Shown here: positions 1 to 8,729 of the stretch, piece by piece
Layout: every line of letters starts with the position of its first letter
How positions within the stretch are numbered: position 1 is the first letter of the stretch
Assembly (NCBI GenBank): GCA_937991945.1
Contig: CALKLO010000061.1
Coordinates: 1 to 55,004 of the forward strand
Source: an uncultured Granulosicoccus sp.
GTDB taxonomy: Bacteria; Pseudomonadota; Gammaproteobacteria; Granulosicoccales; Granulosicoccaceae
DNA length: 55,004 bases
Direction of reading: 5' to 3'
Notes under the pieces: generated by a model
Seen by the model: only the letters and a program-made list of their open reading frames with translations
Told to the model about the DNA's origin: nothing
Database searches by the model: none
Program-made: the position numbers and the translations under genes

Positions 1-58
1 ATGCTATGAAACAACTAATCAGTGATAAAAAATAAAGCGCTAGTAAGAAGTTCACAAT

Positions 59-1198
59 GTGGCTGTTGATAAAACCAGCAAGCCAGCAATAGTGGATGTG
101 CCCCGCGAGCCGGGGCGCACCCGTGCCGACTACCGAACACTGTTGTTATCTGACACGCCTTTGTTAGATGTCCGTGCACCAGTAGAATTTCAAAAGGGTG
201 CTTTCCCACGGTCAGTCAACTTGCCATTGATGAGTGACGAAGAACGTCATCTCGTGGGTATTCGATACAAAGAGTCAGGACAAGACAGCGCTATAAAGTT
301 GGGTGCAGAACTTGTCACGCCACAGATTCGTCAAGAGCGTGTTAACGAGTGGCAACAGTTTGCTAGGAACAATCAAAATGCAGCTCTCTATTGTTTTAGG
401 GGAGGCTTGCGTTCACGCATAAGTCAGCACTGGCTTAGTCAGGCGGGTGTTGATTTACCTTTGGTTGAAGGCGGCTACAAAGCCATAAGAACTTTTTTGA
501 TTCAAACGCTAGAAGAGCTATGCAGCAGCATGGGCATAACCCTAGTTGGCGGGCGCACGGGTAACGGTAAAACGTTACTCATAAAGCGCTTGGGCAACAT
601 GTTGGACTTGGAGGGACTAGCCCATCATAGAGGTTCAAGCTTTGGAGGTCTTGTCGGTGCACAGCCTAGCAACATAGATTTCGAAAACGCACTTTGTGTT
701 GAAATGATGAGGCAGGAAGAGGCTGGCATATCACAACTCTTTATAGAAGATGAAGCGCGATTGATAGGCAGGGTGTGCCTGCCTGATGTACTCATGGAGT
801 CTATGAAGCAGGCGTCCATAGTCATTCTCGAAACCGACATGCAGACTCGTATTAAGAATTGCTTTGATGACTATGTGCCAGATCTTCTGTCTAGGTATAT
901 CGCTGAAAAAGGGCGTGATGAAGGCTTTAATGGTTTTAAAGACCATCACCGTGGCAGCTTGTCTCGCATACAAAAACGCTTTGGTGGCGATAACTATCGA
1001 TGTGCACTTGAACTCCTAGAGTTCGCTATGGACAAACATGAAAATCATGATGACTCCAGCCATTACAGCGGATTTATAGAGATGTTGCTAAGCGATTATT
1101 ACGATCCCATGTATGACTATCAGCTCAGTAAGAAAGAGCAGCGCATAGTCTTTAAAGGCACGGCTGATGAGATTGTGTCTTGGTCTCATGCTTTATGA
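59..1198 (+). CDS. selU: tRNA 2-selenouridine synthase
   Basis: Replaces sulfur by selenium in 2-thiouridine at the wobble position of certain tRNAs, using selenophosphate. The N-terminal half is a rhodanese domain (LLDVRAPVEF near residue 36, with catalytic Cys112 in YCFRGGLRSR). The C-terminal half has a P-loop GGRTGNGKT at about 164-172, the standard SelU/MnmH layout, and 379 aa is near the family length. The start is GTG at 59; I see no strong ribosome binding site. The next gene, selD, begins in an ATGA overlap, so the selenophosphate supplier and user are translationally coupled. Confidence 0.95.
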   Translation: MAVDKTSKPAIVDVPREPGRTRADYRTLLLSDTPLLDVRAPVEFQKGAFPRSVNLPLMSDEERHLVGIRYKESGQDSAIKLGAELVTPQIRQERVNEWQQFARNNQNAALYCFRGGLRSRISQHWLSQAGVDLPLVEGGYKAIRTFLIQTLEELCSSMGITLVGGRTGNGKTLLIKRLGNMLDLEGLAHHRGSSFGGLVGAQPSNIDFENALCVEMMRQEEAGISQLFIEDEARLIGRVCLPDVLMESMKQASIVILETDMQTRIKNCFDDYVPDLLSRYIAEKGRDEGFNGFKDHHRGSLSRIQKRFGGDNYRCALELLEFAMDKHENHDDSSHYSGFIEMLLSDYYDPMYDYQLSKKEQRIVFKGTADEIVSWSHAL

Positions 1199-3423
1199 TA
1201 TCCACACCTCTTGTACGTGATGTTTTTCTGATCGGTGGTGGTCATAGTCATGTGTTGTTAATCCGCCGTTGGGCAATGCGCCCATTACCCGGTGTTCGAT
1301 TGACACTGATATCAAGCGACTCGCAAACACCGTACTCTGGAATGCTGCCCGGCTTAGTTGCAGGACACTATTCTGTAGAAGACATTCATGTCGATCTTCG
1401 AGTGCTGTGCAGTTGGGCTGGTGTTCGTTTCGTTGAAGACACGGTTGTGGGTCTTGACCTTGATGCGCGTCAAGTGCATATGAGTGGGCGACCATCGATG
1501 AGCTTTGATGTCTTATCGTTGGACACAGGCTCAACCCCTGATTTGTCAGTTGATGGGGCATCGGAACATTGCACCCCAGTAAAGCCTGTATACAATTTTT
1601 CTACACGATGGACATCGATTGTGTCCCGTATAAACACCACCAATTCCGACAGCGTGACAATAGGCGTCGTTGGATCGGGTGCGGGCGGTTTTGAACTCAT
1701 AACGGCAATGCGGCATGCACTACCAGCTGGATCCGCAAAGTGTTTATGGTTTCTTCGAGGAGAACTCCCACTGCGTGGCAGGCCCCCTAAAGTCGGCAAG
1801 TTAGCGTTAGCGTCAGCGCGAAAACAAGGTATTGAAGTTGTCACCGGGTTCGATGTTGTTAAGGTAGGTGAAGGGGAATTGCGGGCAGCGGATGGTCGTC
1901 AATTCGATGTTGATGAAATACTGTGGTGTACCGCAGCAATAGGTCCAGGCTGGGTGAAACACGCGGGTTTTGATTTAGATAAACGCGGGTTTGTTTCGAC
2001 GAATGCGCATCTGCAAAGTGTGTCTCATCCGTTTGTCTTTGCTACAGGTGATATCGGAACGCAAGTTGAAACGCCCAGCGCAAAAGCAGGTGTGTTTGCT
2101 GTTCGGCAAGCGCCTGTCTTGTATGAAAATATTCGTAGGCACTTGTTGAATCAATCACTAAAAACGTACTCCCCGCAAAAAGACTTCTTAAGTCTGATGG
2201 CCACAGGCGGAAAACGCGCAATCGCTAGTCGTGGTTCTATTGTTATTGAAGCTGATTGGGTTTGGCGTTGGAAAGATCATATTGATCGAACCTTTATGCG
2301 GCAGTTTGTTGATCTGCCTGCCATGAAAGAAACGTTACCCGCTCAGTTGCCATCAGCATTGCAAGATAAAGACACTGTCGCCGCATCTGACAACCCAATG
2401 AGATGCAGAGGCTGTGGCGCTAAAGTATCGAGCCGTGTTCTAGATCGTGTGCTGGCATCGCTCAATGTTATGGCCAGTAAAGATGTTGTCTCTGGTCACA
2501 AGCAAGCATCGGACACCGCCATTGTAACGCTACCGACGACAACGTTAGTGCAATCGGTTGATCATCTTAACGCGCTTGTCGACGATCCCTATTTACTGGG
2601 GCGAATTGCGGCCGTGCATGCGTTAAGTGATGTTGTGACAGTAGCTGCGACACCTCATTCGGCCCAAGTTATCGTCTCGCTACCTGAAGCATCAGAAGAA
2701 ATCATAGAGAGAGATCTGCAACAGCTCATGATAGGGCTTGTAGAGGCCTTAAATGAGGAGGGCTGTGTGTTGGTCGGCGGTCATACGACTTTGGGTGCTG
2801 AGCTGTCTATAGGTGTCGTTATAAACGCGACTCAGGCAGAACCCCAGCCGGACATGTCAGAAGAATCTGAAAATCTATTCACTGCAGACGATGTATTGGT
2901 TATCACTCAAGGACTGGGAACAGGAACGTTGTTTGCCGGGTTGATGCAACAGAATGCGCAAGGAGCAGATATTCGCTTAGCCATCGATGCGATGCAAATG
3001 AGTAATCAGCCGGCTGCCCAATTGCTTCGCCAGCACGGTGCGTATGCAATGACAGACATTACAGGCTTTGGTTTGCTAGGTCATGCTGATCGAATGCTGA
3101 GAGGCCTGCAAAGCGATGCAGGTATGCAAATCACTTTGAATGATGTGCCTTTGCTGTCGGGCGCTAAGTCTTTAGCGAATCAAAAAGTGCGAAGTTCACT
3201 TTGGCAATCGAATAGCAGAATATTGGAGCAGGTAACAGTTGCTCAGGATGTTGATCTGAATCACTTGTCGTTACTGTGTGATCCTCAAACGAGCGGTGGT
3301 CTACTCGCTATAGTGCCAGCCCAACACCAAGACAGTATCGTGGCTGAATTACAGGCTCTCGGTTACTCAGATGCGGCTGTTATAGGGTCGGTCAATGCTA
3401 GTGGTGGCTACCTCGTTATTTAG
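1195..3423 (+). CDS. selD: Selenide, water dikinase fused to an N-terminal FAD/NAD(P)-binding oxidoreductase domain
   Basis: Makes selenophosphate from selenide and ATP. Residues 1 to about 370 form a pyridine-nucleotide-disulfide-oxidoreductase-like domain (FLIGGGHSHV near the N-terminus, GVVGSGAGGFEL, and FATGDIG). From about 400 to 742 it is SelD. The catalytic site is CRGCGAK with Cys404, Cys407 and Lys410; Cys replaces the Sec found in some homologues. The ATG at 1195 overlaps the selU stop as ATGA and is preferred to an in-frame GTG at 1180. The fused flavoprotein domain is known in some bacterial SelDs, but its role is not settled; reduction of the selenium substrate is a guess. With selU next door, the likely product is 2-selenouridine in tRNA. 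Confidence 0.94.
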   Translation: MISTPLVRDVFLIGGGHSHVLLIRRWAMRPLPGVRLTLISSDSQTPYSGMLPGLVAGHYSVEDIHVDLRVLCSWAGVRFVEDTVVGLDLDARQVHMSGRPSMSFDVLSLDTGSTPDLSVDGASEHCTPVKPVYNFSTRWTSIVSRINTTNSDSVTIGVVGSGAGGFELITAMRHALPAGSAKCLWFLRGELPLRGRPPKVGKLALASARKQGIEVVTGFDVVKVGEGELRAADGRQFDVDEILWCTAAIGPGWVKHAGFDLDKRGFVSTNAHLQSVSHPFVFATGDIGTQVETPSAKAGVFAVRQAPVLYENIRRHLLNQSLKTYSPQKDFLSLMATGGKRAIASRGSIVIEADWVWRWKDHIDRTFMRQFVDLPAMKETLPAQLPSALQDKDTVAASDNPMRCRGCGAKVSSRVLDRVLASLNVMASKDVVSGHKQASDTAIVTLPTTTLVQSVDHLNALVDDPYLLGRIAAVHALSDVVTVAATPHSAQVIVSLPEASEEIIERDLQQLMIGLVEALNEEGCVLVGGHTTLGAELSIGVVINATQAEPQPDMSEESENLFTADDVLVITQGLGTGTLFAGLMQQNAQGADIRLAIDAMQMSNQPAAQLLRQHGAYAMTDITGFGLLGHADRMLRGLQSDAGMQITLNDVPLLSGAKSLANQKVRSSLWQSNSRILEQVTVAQDVDLNHLSLLCDPQTSGGLLAIVPAQHQDSIVAELQALGYSDAAVIGSVNASGGYLVI

Positions 3424-3453
3424 CTGTAGTTCGATATAACAGCGACTGCAACG

Positions 3454-3957
3454 TTACCCTAAAACGTCAGCAATTAAGCCCGCCAGTAACGATACGGTTG
3501 CACCGGTGGTGAGTAAGGTTCGTAGCCGTGCGTACCATGCAGGTAATATTTTTTGCCTAACAGCTTCGACATCTGCGGCATATTGCAAGACGAACCCGGC
3601 GGCTAAAATGGAGAGCATCCAACTCGCTGGTAGCAGTAACGCAGGCCAAGCAATTAAACTGGGAATGACACTGAGCGTTAATGGTACCCAGCGGCGTACT
3701 TGTACCTTGTTACTCAGTACGTTGCCCCATCTGACACCACCCAAAAAACTGAGGATGACTGCGCCATAGGTGCCTAAGCCCAGAATGGCTTTTTGCCGAA
3801 CAAGCTCAGAGCTTGGTTGGCCGCCATTGCTCCCTGGCCAAAGCGATGCCAACAGATCAGGTAGCCAAGCAAATAGCGCACAGAGAATAAAGGGAATGAG
3901 ACCCGCCAGTCCCAGTGTCAGGGCGGGGGCAGGAATAGCTTGAGTTTTTGCAGCCAT
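3454..3957 (-). CDS. DUF3429 family membrane protein
   Basis: Small integral membrane protein of about 167 aa with roughly five hydrophobic segments (LTLGLAGLIPFILCALF, GTYGAVILSFLGGVRWG, LTLSVIPSLIAWPALLL, and two more). The motif SFLGGVRWG with a following polar stretch is what I associate with DUF3429. The function is unknown. The frame extends upstream to 4056, but the hydrophobic core and homologue-like start fit the ATG at 3957 (MAAKTQ). No clear ribosome binding site is visible. It diverges from the nuclease-helicase operon and is convergent with selD, 30 bases away. Confidence 0.75.
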   Translation of the reverse strand: MAAKTQAIPAPALTLGLAGLIPFILCALFAWLPDLLASLWPGSNGGQPSSELVRQKAILGLGTYGAVILSFLGGVRWGNVLSNKVQVRRWVPLTLSVIPSLIAWPALLLPASWMLSILAAGFVLQYAADVEAVRQKILPAWYARLRTLLTTGATVSLLAGLIADVLG

Positions 3958-4154
3958 GAAAGTAGAAAATTGGCAAAGTGATGCAATGCATTGTAGGACA
4001 TTAGCGACGTTACGACTGTACGGTTGCCGCGTGGCAAGGCGCCTGTACAGGACCATAGCGGCTTCTTTACATGTGCTGGAAGCGTGGATTGTGTGTAAAT
4101 TTGACGGTACACTGATTCAAGAGGTGTTACGCGGTCAAAGGTGAAATCAAACAT

Positions 4155-5831
4155 ATGGAATTGGGTCGACCAGAACTATTGCCGGACGACTATTACTTAG
4201 CGAATTTCCATTCACTTGTTGGTTTCGTATACGACACCTATCAAGATCTCTTAACTGAGGCTGAACGCAATTGGTACGAGTCGTTTACACAATGCGACAA
4301 TGCCGCTCAACGCTTGTATGTCAGGTTGCTAACACGCAAAGGGTTGGTTTTTCGGTTAAGTCGTTTGAAGTATCCCGAAATTTTGTCCCTAGACAACGCG
4401 GCTACCCAACTGGCTGAGCAGGGGCTCTCAGTGATCACAGCGCCTCCAACGCTGCCAGTGTTGCTCAGTGCGTACACAAAGCCTGAGTTGATTAGCCTTT
4501 TATCGCTGCAGCATGCTAAATCTAAATCGAGGGTGGACTTGATTAGTTTGATTTTAGAATCGAACTCTGCTGATCAACAGCAGTACCTGCGCACTTTGCA
4601 ATCAGCTGATAGTTGGATCGCCATAGAAGGGCATGCGTTCTGGAATCTATACGTATTATGTTTCTTCGGAAATCTCTATCAAGATAGTAGCGAGTTCGTG
4701 TTGCGAGACTTAGGGGCTGTGCAGTACGAGTCTTACGCTATACCTAAAGACTGTCGAGCCTTTACATCCAGAGAGCAGATTGATGCTCATATGCGCTATT
4801 TTGAGTGCGCATCTTTGTGGGACACGATAAACAAAAAATCAGTGGAAGAGCTTCATAGCTTGCTTGCACAATTACCGGCATCGATACCGAATGATTCTCA
4901 CTTGCACAGGCGGCTTAGTCGTTTACAAAATTCTATTGCACGGCAGCTTGAACGTATAGGTGAGCTTGCTGATGCGCTTATCGTGTTCACCCGATCTAGC
5001 CTGCCGCCGGCCCGAGAAAGGAGCGTTAGAATTCATTTGGCACAGGGTACAACCGTCGCTGCAAGTGAGTTGCTTGATCAGATGTTACTGCACCCCCACA
5101 GTGAGGCGGAGTTGCAAGTGGCCATTAAACTACAAAAACAAGTAGCGAAGGCTGCCGGTAAGCCGGTTAAAAGCGAACCGCGATTCCGACCAGACACATC
5201 AACACTGACTCTAACCAAGGAAGATGATCGAGTAGAGATCGTTGCTCAGCGATTTTACTCGCGTCTGGGGACTTGCGGCTATACCGAAAACTGTTTGGTC
5301 AATGGTGTTCTAGGTCTATTTATATGGGACATAATATTTCATCCCATTAACGGGGCGTTTTATAATCCATTTCAATTTGCCCCTTCAGATTTTTACGATT
5401 CGGATTTTAAAATTAAGCGTGAAGAATTATTGCGAAAGAGGTTTGCCGAATTAGATGAACCACTGAGATTTTCTGCACGCATCATGGAGAATTTTAGTGT
5501 GCATCAAGGAAAGTCGAATCCTCTCGTTAGGTGGGGCGGCCTATCGTATGAACTTTTGTCTATAGCGTTGCAACGAGTCCCTGTTAAACACTGGCAGGCA
5601 ATGTTCGACAGAATTTTGTTTAACCCTCGCGAAAATATGGCAGGTTTTCCAGATCTAGTGCTGTTTAAGTCTAACGACGATGATTATGAGTTCATAGAAA
5701 TTAAAGGCCCTGGCGATACCGTTCAGCAAAATCAACTTCGTTGGATGCAATATTTTTCGAAGCACCGAATTCCGTGTCGTGTTGTTAATATCCGCTGGGC
5801 CGTGGATCACTCGGTAAGTACGGGTGTATGA
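4155..5831 (+). CDS. Bacterial FAN1-like structure-specific nuclease (VRR-NUC domain)
   Basis: Predicted 5' flap and interstrand-crosslink repair nuclease. The C-terminal VRR-NUC (PD-(D/E)XK) site is visible at about residues 497-530: GFPDLVLF, then EFIEIKGPGD, then a conserved QxxQxxW segment, supplying the metal-binding Asp, Glu and Lys. The N-terminal about 330 residues are helical, with a SAP/TPR-like region as in bacterial FAN1 proteins; 558 aa is typical for the bacterial form. The last four bases overlap the helicase gene start (ATGA), so the two are translationally coupled and probably act in one repair pathway. The family assignment is firm; the biological substrate is inferred from FAN1 homologues. 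Confidence 0.88.
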   Translation: MELGRPELLPDDYYLANFHSLVGFVYDTYQDLLTEAERNWYESFTQCDNAAQRLYVRLLTRKGLVFRLSRLKYPEILSLDNAATQLAEQGLSVITAPPTLPVLLSAYTKPELISLLSLQHAKSKSRVDLISLILESNSADQQQYLRTLQSADSWIAIEGHAFWNLYVLCFFGNLYQDSSEFVLRDLGAVQYESYAIPKDCRAFTSREQIDAHMRYFECASLWDTINKKSVEELHSLLAQLPASIPNDSHLHRRLSRLQNSIARQLERIGELADALIVFTRSSLPPARERSVRIHLAQGTTVAASELLDQMLLHPHSEAELQVAIKLQKQVAKAAGKPVKSEPRFRPDTSTLTLTKEDDRVEIVAQRFYSRLGTCGYTENCLVNGVLGLFIWDIIFHPINGAFYNPFQFAPSDFYDSDFKIKREELLRKRFAELDEPLRFSARIMENFSVHQGKSNPLVRWGGLSYELLSIALQRVPVKHWQAMFDRILFNPRENMAGFPDLVLFKSNDDDYEFIEIKGPGDTVQQNQLRWMQYFSKHRIPCRVVNIRWAVDHSVSTGV

Positions 5832-8293
5832 GTAGAGCTAAAACTCTGCGGGTGTCAGTCACGTCATTGGCAAATTTCTCCTGTCGTGAGGGTGACTTGA
5901 TGCCGATGGGGGTCGCTGGGCCTACAGCCAGAGAAGGTATTCAAGCGCATAAAAAAATTCAAAAAAAAGCCATAGAATCGATAGGTACTGACATCGAGAC
6001 AAGTGAGGAAGTATCGCGCCTTAATGAATCGCTAGAAAACCCGTACTATGGTTCAAGCCAGCCTGTTGATATTGAGCTAACGTTAACCAGTACCTGTGAT
6101 ATTGAAGCCTCGACCATCGCTCTTAGAGGGCGAGTCGATATCGTGGATTATCGATTGCCACGACTCACTGAAATTAAAACGACGCTGGTTCCGTCTGAGC
6201 AAGTTCCCGAGTCTCGCCAGTCTATTCAATGGGCGCAGCTGTATCTATATGCCTATTTGTTTTTTCATTCAGAGCTAACGAAAGCTGATCAGTTGAATGC
6301 GATCGAGTTAGAGCTGCTGCATGTCAATATTCGAGCTGAGGATACTAAGTCAGAGGTCCAACTGTTTAGTCGAGAGCAAGCAGACGAATTCGCCATTAAT
6401 GCGTTAACTCTCTACGTTCAATGGATGCATCGAATTGACAGTGCACGCGCGCTATTAAAGACGAGCGCTGCAACTATGAAGTTTCCTCATGCCGGTTTCA
6501 GGGCCGGTCAGCGAGATATGGCTGCGGCCACTTATCGTGCAACACGCGATGGTGATAGTCTGTTATGCGAAGCGCCAACAGGTATTGGGAAAACCATTAG
6601 TACCTTGTTTCCTGCCAGTAAGGCGTTAGGCGAGGGTGAGATCGCTCAGGTGACTTACCTGACGGCTAAAGTGGCTGGACGCCTGAGTGCTATGCAAGCA
6701 CTTAAACAAATGAACGATTCTGGGTTATGTGTAAGCGCCGTTCAAATTAGAGCGAAGCAATCTACGTGTTTTTGTTCCGTTGGTCGCTGCGAGCGTGATG
6801 ATGTAGGTCGTTGTCCAATGACGCTTGGGTTTTTTGACAGATTGCCCGCAGCAAGAGACGAGCTTTTATCATCAGGAATTATTGATGATGATCAGTTGGA
6901 TGACATTGCCTGGCAGCATCAGTTGTGTCCATTTGAGCTGGCGTTGCAAATGCTGCCTTGGGTACATGTAGTGGTGGCAGATTACAACTATGTGTTTGAT
7001 CCGCTTGTGCGCTTGCCACATTATTCTGAGTCTCGTCTTGATACGGTTTTACTCATTGATGAGGCACACAATCTTGTCGATCGTTCCAGATCTATGTTTT
7101 CAGGGCAGTTGTCGCGAGCTAACTGTCTTGATGAAGCTCATGCTTGCAGGGCGTCTCATCCGACAGTGGCTCATTCATTGGAGCGATTATCTAAAGCTTT
7201 GTTGAATCACGCACGTGATCAAACTAGTCCAGAAGCTGTGAGTAACGAGACTGACTCGAGTGTTGCGCGTGCCGCTGGCCAAGCGATAGAGGCAATAGTA
7301 TCTACGATGGGGGAGAGCCCCCCTTTGCCAGAGTCAAACTCTGAGATATTTCGTGCTTTATGCCGGTATGTTGCTATCAGCGAGCTGTACTCAGATCAGC
7401 ATCGAACTATTACTGAAGTGTCAACAGAAGGCCGACGTAAAGAAGTGTCTATGACCCTGTACTGCTTGGATGCCTCAATAGTTCTAGCCAAGCAATATAA
7501 ACAGTTTAAATCGCAAGTGATATTTTCAGCCACGTTGCGTCCCTCTCTATTTTATAGAGACACTCTTGGTTTACCAGAAACTACGCCGCAACTGCAGGTG
7601 TCTTCACCGTTTGATACCGCCAGAACACTTCATAACGTGGTCGATTGGATAGATACGCGGTACCGAAAAAGGTCCAGCTCTCTGAGTCAACTCATTGATC
7701 TCATCTATCAGGTAAGCAATAAAAAACCTGGAAACTATTTAGTTTTTTTTCCATCGTATGCCTACCTTGAACAGGCATGCCATGCGTTCATCAGTGCCCA
7801 TCCTACTGTTTCAGTATGGAAGCAATCGGCACAACAATCTAAGGATGATCAAAAAAGCATTCTCGATAGTTTGGACTCTCCAGGACATCGCGTAGGGTTT
7901 GCGATTTTAGGCGGTGTTTTCGGAGAGGGGATCGATTATCTTGGAGATAAGCTGATCGGTGTCATTGTTGTTAGTGCAGGCCTACCAGGTCTTGATGTGA
8001 AGACGCAGTTAGTCGCAGACCATTATCGAGAGCAGGGACATGACGGGTATGATTTTGCGTATCGGTATCCAGGCTTTACTCGTGTGCTGCAAACGGTGGG
8101 TCGCTTAATAAGAAGTGAAAGCGATAGTGGCGTTATAGTGCTTGTCGATGATCGATTCAAGCAGGCGTTTTACCGGCAACTCTACCCTGACACATGGTGT
8201 GTTCAGTACCCAGCGAACTTAACCTCATTAACAACTGAGGTTGAACATTTTTGGAGTCGACTGCCCGAAAGAATCGGGCAGACATCCGACTGA
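5828..8293 (+). CDS. XPD/DinG-type Fe-S DNA helicase with N-terminal PD-(D/E)XK-like domain
   Basis: Predicted ATP-dependent 5'-3' DNA helicase. Residues about 1-200 look like a RecB/Cas4-type nuclease fold: GPTAREGIQAH, then RGRVDIVDY, EIKT, and WAQLYLYAYL. The helicase part has Walker A EAPTGIGKT (about 247-255), a cluster of cysteines (CFC, RCERDDVGRC and LCPF, about 311-370) matching the Fe-S insertion of XPD/DinG, the Walker B LLIDEAHN (about 408), and C-terminal motifs GVFGEGIDY and QTVGRLIR. It is coupled to the FAN1-like gene by a 4-base overlap. Whether the N-terminal domain still cuts DNA is not provable here. This nuclease-helicase pairing recurs in gammaproteobacteria as I recall. 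Confidence 0.88.
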   Translation: MSRAKTLRVSVTSLANFSCREGDLMPMGVAGPTAREGIQAHKKIQKKAIESIGTDIETSEEVSRLNESLENPYYGSSQPVDIELTLTSTCDIEASTIALRGRVDIVDYRLPRLTEIKTTLVPSEQVPESRQSIQWAQLYLYAYLFFHSELTKADQLNAIELELLHVNIRAEDTKSEVQLFSREQADEFAINALTLYVQWMHRIDSARALLKTSAATMKFPHAGFRAGQRDMAAATYRATRDGDSLLCEAPTGIGKTISTLFPASKALGEGEIAQVTYLTAKVAGRLSAMQALKQMNDSGLCVSAVQIRAKQSTCFCSVGRCERDDVGRCPMTLGFFDRLPAARDELLSSGIIDDDQLDDIAWQHQLCPFELALQMLPWVHVVVADYNYVFDPLVRLPHYSESRLDTVLLIDEAHNLVDRSRSMFSGQLSRANCLDEAHACRASHPTVAHSLERLSKALLNHARDQTSPEAVSNETDSSVARAAGQAIEAIVSTMGESPPLPESNSEIFRALCRYVAISELYSDQHRTITEVSTEGRRKEVSMTLYCLDASIVLAKQYKQFKSQVIFSATLRPSLFYRDTLGLPETTPQLQVSSPFDTARTLHNVVDWIDTRYRKRSSSLSQLIDLIYQVSNKKPGNYLVFFPSYAYLEQACHAFISAHPTVSVWKQSAQQSKDDQKSILDSLDSPGHRVGFAILGGVFGEGIDYLGDKLIGVIVVSAGLPGLDVKTQLVADHYREQGHDGYDFAYRYPGFTRVLQTVGRLIRSESDSGVIVLVDDRFKQAFYRQLYPDTWCVQYPANLTSLTTEVEHFWSRLPERIGQTSD

Positions 8294-8297
8294 CACC

Positions 8298-8729
8298 TTA
8301 CGCCTTTTTAGCGGTTTTACGCTTTACGGCTGGCTTCTTGGCAGCTGGCTTTTTAGCAACAGGCTTCTTAGCGACTGCTTTGCGAACTGGCTTCTTGGCA
8401 GCTGGCTTTTTAGCAACAGGCTTCTTAGCGACTGCTTTGCGAACTGGCTTCTTAGCAGCTGGCTTTTTAGCAACCGGCTTCTTAGCCACGGCTTTGCGAA
8501 CTGGCTTCTTGGCAGCTGGCTTTTTAGCAACCGGCTTCTTAGCTGCAGTTTTCTTCACTGGCTTCTTGGCAACAGCTTTTTTTACTGCTGGCTTCTTAGC
8601 CGCTGGCTTGGCAGTTGATTTGCGTGCCACGGTTGCCTTTCCAGCAGATGACTTTTTTCCGACAGTCTTTCGTGACGTAGCGGACGCTGTTTTTGTTGTT
8701 ACTGATTTTTTTACTGTTTTAGTTTTCAT
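8298..8729 (-). CDS. Histone H1-like Lys/Ala/Pro-repeat DNA-binding protein
   Basis: A 143-aa, extremely basic protein built almost wholly from Lys, Ala, Pro, Val and Thr. It has a short Thr/Ser/Lys-rich N-terminus and then AKKP-type repeats. A 19-residue unit (KKPAAKKPVRKAVAKKPVA) occurs about three times. Such tails resemble eukaryotic linker histone H1 and the C-terminal domains of AlgP-like bacterial proteins, which bind DNA without sequence preference. The role is probably nucleoid binding or regulation, by inference only. Repeat number is expected to vary between strains. It is transcribed away from csrA and ends four bases after the helicase stop, convergently. Confidence 0.85.
   Translation of the reverse strand: MKTKTVKKSVTTKTASATSRKTVGKKSSAGKATVARKSTAKPAAKKPAVKKAVAKKPVKKTAAKKPVAKKPAAKKPVRKAVAKKPVAKKPAAKKPVRKAVAKKPVAKKPAAKKPVRKAVAKKPVAKKPAAKKPAVKRKTAKKA
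8331..8545. repeat. 57-bp in-frame tandem repeat inside the histone-like gene
   Basis: A 57-bp unit begins at 8331, 8388 and 8445 and restarts at 8502 as a partial copy. Copies differ by a few silent or near-silent substitutions (for example AACAGG against AACCGG). The unit encodes 19 residues, so gain or loss of a unit keeps the frame. It is a coding tandem repeat, not a CRISPR, since there are no unique spacers. Confidence 0.9.

Noticed and set aside
1195-3423. Selenocysteine in SelD
   Set aside because: The catalytic position is a Cys codon and no in-frame TGA occurs.
8331-8545. CRISPR-like regular repeats
   Set aside because: Units are contiguous 57-bp tandem copies with no unique spacers, and they are coding.
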